64,000 nt of DNA. Origin: Ichthyophis bannanicus (lineage: Eukaryota; Chordata; Amphibia; Gymnophiona; Ichthyophiidae). The notes under the pieces are model-generated. The model worked only from the letters and a program-made list of their open reading frames with translations. It was not told the origin of the DNA and searched no databases. Position 1 is the first letter of the stretch. Every line of letters starts with the position of its first letter. Shown piece after piece: positions 61,717 to 64,000 of the stretch. Location of the stretch: the NCBI GenBank assembly GCA_033557465.1, contig CM066044.1, positions 197,214,184 through 197,278,183 on the forward strand, read 5' to 3'. The position numbers were made by a program, and so were the translations under genes.

Positions 61717-62184
61717 CATACTGCTGTAGTCTACAGACCTCCGACTCAAATTGAAGAGAGAGATAACAAATTGATTATAGATATTGCCAAGATAGCCACA
61801 AAGGGGGAAGTGATCATATTGGGTGACTTTAATCTATCCAATGTGGATTGGATTACTCCTTCTGCAAATCTGGAAAGAAGCAAAAAAATTGTGGATGCTT
61901 TCCAAGATGCGTTACTTAGACAAATGGTGATGGAACCAACCAGGGAAAGCTCAATGCTGGATTTAGCGCTCACCAACAGTGATAGCGTGTCGAATGTCTG
62001 GGTGGGTGCCCCTGTGAGCAGCAGCGATCATCACATGGAGTGGTTTGAGATAAAAGCCAAGGTGCAGTCCAATCACAGCAATCTCAGTGTCCTAAACTTC
62101 AAAAACACTGACTTCAGTAAAATGGCCAAGTACCTGAAGGAGGAGTTGGCAGGGCGGGAGGGAAGTGGAATTGCAATGGGCTAA
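61717..62184 (+). pseudogene. CR1 endonuclease, C-terminal two thirds
   Basis: Open frame with AVVYRPPTQIEERDNKLIID, EVIILGDFNLSNVDWITPSA (catalytic Asp/Asn), MEPTRESSMLDLALTNSDSV, and SSSDHHMEWFEIKAK (catalytic His). It lacks the N-terminal Asn and Glu blocks because of truncation. After a frame change at about 62165 the linker and RT continue. Confidence 0.85.
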
Positions 62185-62893
62185 ACTAAAGGTGGCAATA
62201 AAAGGGGCAACAGATAAATATGTAAGAAAAGTAAATAAAAACAAGAGGAGAAGGAAACTTATTTCGTTTTCCAAAGAAGTGGCTGCTCAAATAAAGGCAA
62301 AAAACACAGCTTTCGCAAAATTCAAAAGCTTGCAAACAGAGGAAGACACAAAGGAATACAGGATCAAACTCAAAGAGACAAAAAGAGAAATAAGGAAAGC
62401 AAAATCAAAGACAGAGGAAAAGATGGCTAAAGATGTGAAGTGTGGCGACAAAACTTTCTTCAGGTATATTCGGGAAAGGAGGAAAATCAGAGGTGGAATT
62501 CTAGGACTCAAAAGTGCTGGGAATGGACTCGTGGAAAGTGACATTGAAAAAGCAAAATTGCTAAACAAATACTTCTGCTCTGTTTTTACTAAAGAAAATC
62601 CTGGAGAAGGACCATCTCTGACTCCCAAATATAAAAATGGGAATGAAGTAGATACCACACCATTCACAGAAGATGATGTGTTAGAACAACTTGCAAAACT
62701 GAAAGTGGACAACACCATGGGACTGGATGGGATACACCCCAGGATACTGAAAGAGCTCAGAGAGGTTCCTGCAGGGCCGTTAAAGGATGTTTTCAATAGA
62801 TCCTTGGAAACAGGAGAAGTTCCTCAGGACTGGAGAATGGCTGATGTGGTACCTCTTCACAAAAGTGGTGACAGGGAAGAAGTGACAAACTAG
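62165..62893 (+). pseudogene. CR1 linker and RT N-terminus
   Basis: Open 242-codon frame: a basic linker (VRKVNKNKRRRKLISFSKEV, KEYRIKLKETKREIRKAKSK), DKTFFRYIRERRKIRGGILG, LLNKYFCSVFTKENPGEGPS, then the RT start LKVDNTMGLDGIHPRILKEL and VPQDWRMADVVPLHKSGDR. It ends at the DIRS junction before the palm, so no catalytic residues are included. Confidence 0.87.
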
Positions 62894-62895
62894 AG

Positions 62896-64000
62896 AAGAG
62901 AGCCGTCCTCCTGAGAGTTCCCCAGAGGGACTGGTGGATCCGTTGCTATGCGGAGCAGCAGCGGGAACCACAGCTACTTGGGCCACCGGGGAGATCCATA
63001 ATTAGCAATGCGGACCTTGAAAAGGGCCTTGGCGACCAATGGCGTCAGTAGAAAGGCATATCGGAGGCCCTCTGACCACAGGATGAGGAAGGCATCCACC
63101 ACCTCCCAGGAAAGGTGAGGCTTGCGGGAACAGAATCATGTCAACTGAGTATTGGCTGGTCTGGCAAAGAGGTCCATTTGAGGGGTCCCCCAGAGCCGAA
63201 ACAGCCGTTGCGCTACTCTGGGGTTTAGCCACCATATGTGTGACTGGCGGACCCTGCTCAGCCTATCTGCAAGGGTATTGTCCTGACCCGGCAGGTAAAC
63301 TGCTCTCAGAAGCATTCCCTGGCTGATCGCATATGAGCAGAGGGCTACTGTCTTTTGGCAGAGTGTATGACCCTGTACCCTCCCTACCAGTTCAGGTAGA
63401 ACATGGCAACCTGGCTGTCTGACTGGACCAGTATGGTTGATGCTGTAAGCAATGGTAGAGGGCAAGAAATATGGCCTGGGCTCCAAGAAGTTGATTTGTT
63501 GTTGGCTTTACACCATGAACCAGGCGCCCTGCATGTGGAGGGGCATCCATGGTGAGGAGCCACTGGGGGATGGGGGTCTGGAAGGGCATGCCTGCCCATA
63601 GGTGCTGTGTCACCTGCCACCAGTTGAGCAACTCCATCAGCAGGTGGGTCACACATACTGTGTCCCTGAGGCGGTCAGTGGCCTGCATCCACTGGGATCA
63701 GAGGCATCATTGGGTCGCGTCTGATGTAACATGCACTGTGGATGCCATGTGGCCAAGCAAGCGGAGCATGAAGCGAGCCAGCATAAAGCGTCAGCACTGT
63801 ACCTCTGCGGCCAGAGCCTCGAGGCGACTCGTCCTGTCCAGGGGGAGGAAGGCTTTGGCCTGGCAGGTATCCAACTGTGACCCTATGAACTCCAAGCGTT
63901 GCCTAGGAGTGAGATGAGGCTTGGGCCGGTTCATTATGAAGCACAGGTGTTTCAGGACACTGATGGTGTGGCCTGTGGTCTGCTTTAGCTCGGTGGCTGT
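62896..64000 (-). pseudogene. fourth DIRS-like copy: RT end and RNase H
   Basis: Minus strand. From the right edge: LCFIMNRPKPHLTPRQRLEF, IGSQLDTCQAKAFLPLDRTS (63840-63960, RT connection), LLMELLNWWQVTQHLWAGMP and PQWLLTMDAPPHAGRLVHG (63530-63640, RNase H first Asp), LLGAQAIFLALYHCLQHQPY, TLADRLSRVRQSHIWWLNPR and RLFRLWGTPQMDLFARPANT (63170-63270, RNase H end). Few lesions: better preserved than other DIRS copies. The element continues past the window. Confidence 0.85.

Larger units (their letters stand above)
61690..62893 (+). mobile_element. CR1-like LINE fragment (endonuclease to RT start)
   Basis: Plus-strand, truncated at both ends: it starts inside the endonuclease and stops inside the RT at 62893, where DIRS sequence begins. 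Related to, but distinct from, the other CR1 families here. Confidence 0.88.

Noticed and set aside
1..64000. CRISPR arrays, prokaryotic operons or bacterial promoters
   Set aside because: No regularly spaced short repeats with unique spacers; all coding remnants are eukaryotic retroelement types.

Overview
This is vertebrate nuclear DNA made almost entirely of nested, mostly decayed transposable elements. I see no convincing host exon, host tRNA or rRNA gene, or any prokaryotic feature. The mix is CR1 and L2 LINEs, abundant DIRS-like elements, a Ngaro-like element, a Penelope-like element (PLE) with a GIY-YIG domain, an L1-like LINE, a gypsy-class LTR element with a SCAN-like gag, hAT MITEs, and tRNA- and 5S-derived SINEs. 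This best fits a repeat-rich tetrapod, most likely an amphibian such as a caecilian. That is an inference from repeat content and has low confidence at species level.

Layout. 1-4.7 kb: L2 endonuclease remnant, CR1 3' fragment with a hAT MITE, then a nearly full-length CR1 (-). 4.7-6.9 kb: DIRS gag remnants with a 5S-derived SINE. 7.0-7.3 kb: MITE. 7.4-12.3 kb: a structurally complete DIRS element (-) with inverted terminal repeats and an internal complementary region. 13.0-14.1 kb: CR1 RT half (-). 14.1-22.3 kb: Ngaro-like element (+; RT, RNase H, tyrosine recombinase, SGNH hydrolase), split by a 3.1-kb CR1 of another family (17.9-21.0 kb, -). 23.7-26.9 kb: CR1 (+) with an SGNH-type ORF1, split by a solo LTR (25.19-26.56 kb) that carries a long ORF. 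26.9-34.1 kb: DIRS and L2 fragments. 34.1-45.8 kb: second DIRS element (-), split by a young gypsy-class LTR element (36.27-42.65 kb) that has gag-protease and integrase but no reverse transcriptase, and whose LTRs carry an ORF. 45.9-49.1 kb: more DIRS pieces with two SINEs. 49.1-50.8 kb: hAT end and C-rich minisatellites. 51.1-60.5 kb: a PLE split by a full-length L1-like element (52.55-59.23 kb, flanked by an 18-bp target-site duplication). 60.5-61.5 kb: L2. 61.7-62.9 kb: CR1 (+). 62.9-64 kb: DIRS (-).

How they act together. These are independent selfish elements, not an operon. The nesting gives an order: PLE before L1; Ngaro before the second CR1 family; CR1 before solo LTR; DIRS before gypsy. 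The points most worth a second look are the RT-less gypsy element with nearly identical LTRs and an LTR ORF, a hammerhead-ribozyme-like motif in the PLE whose predicted cleavage site coincides with the start of a tandem repeat, and a 442-bp near-perfect palindrome between the two L1 ORFs.
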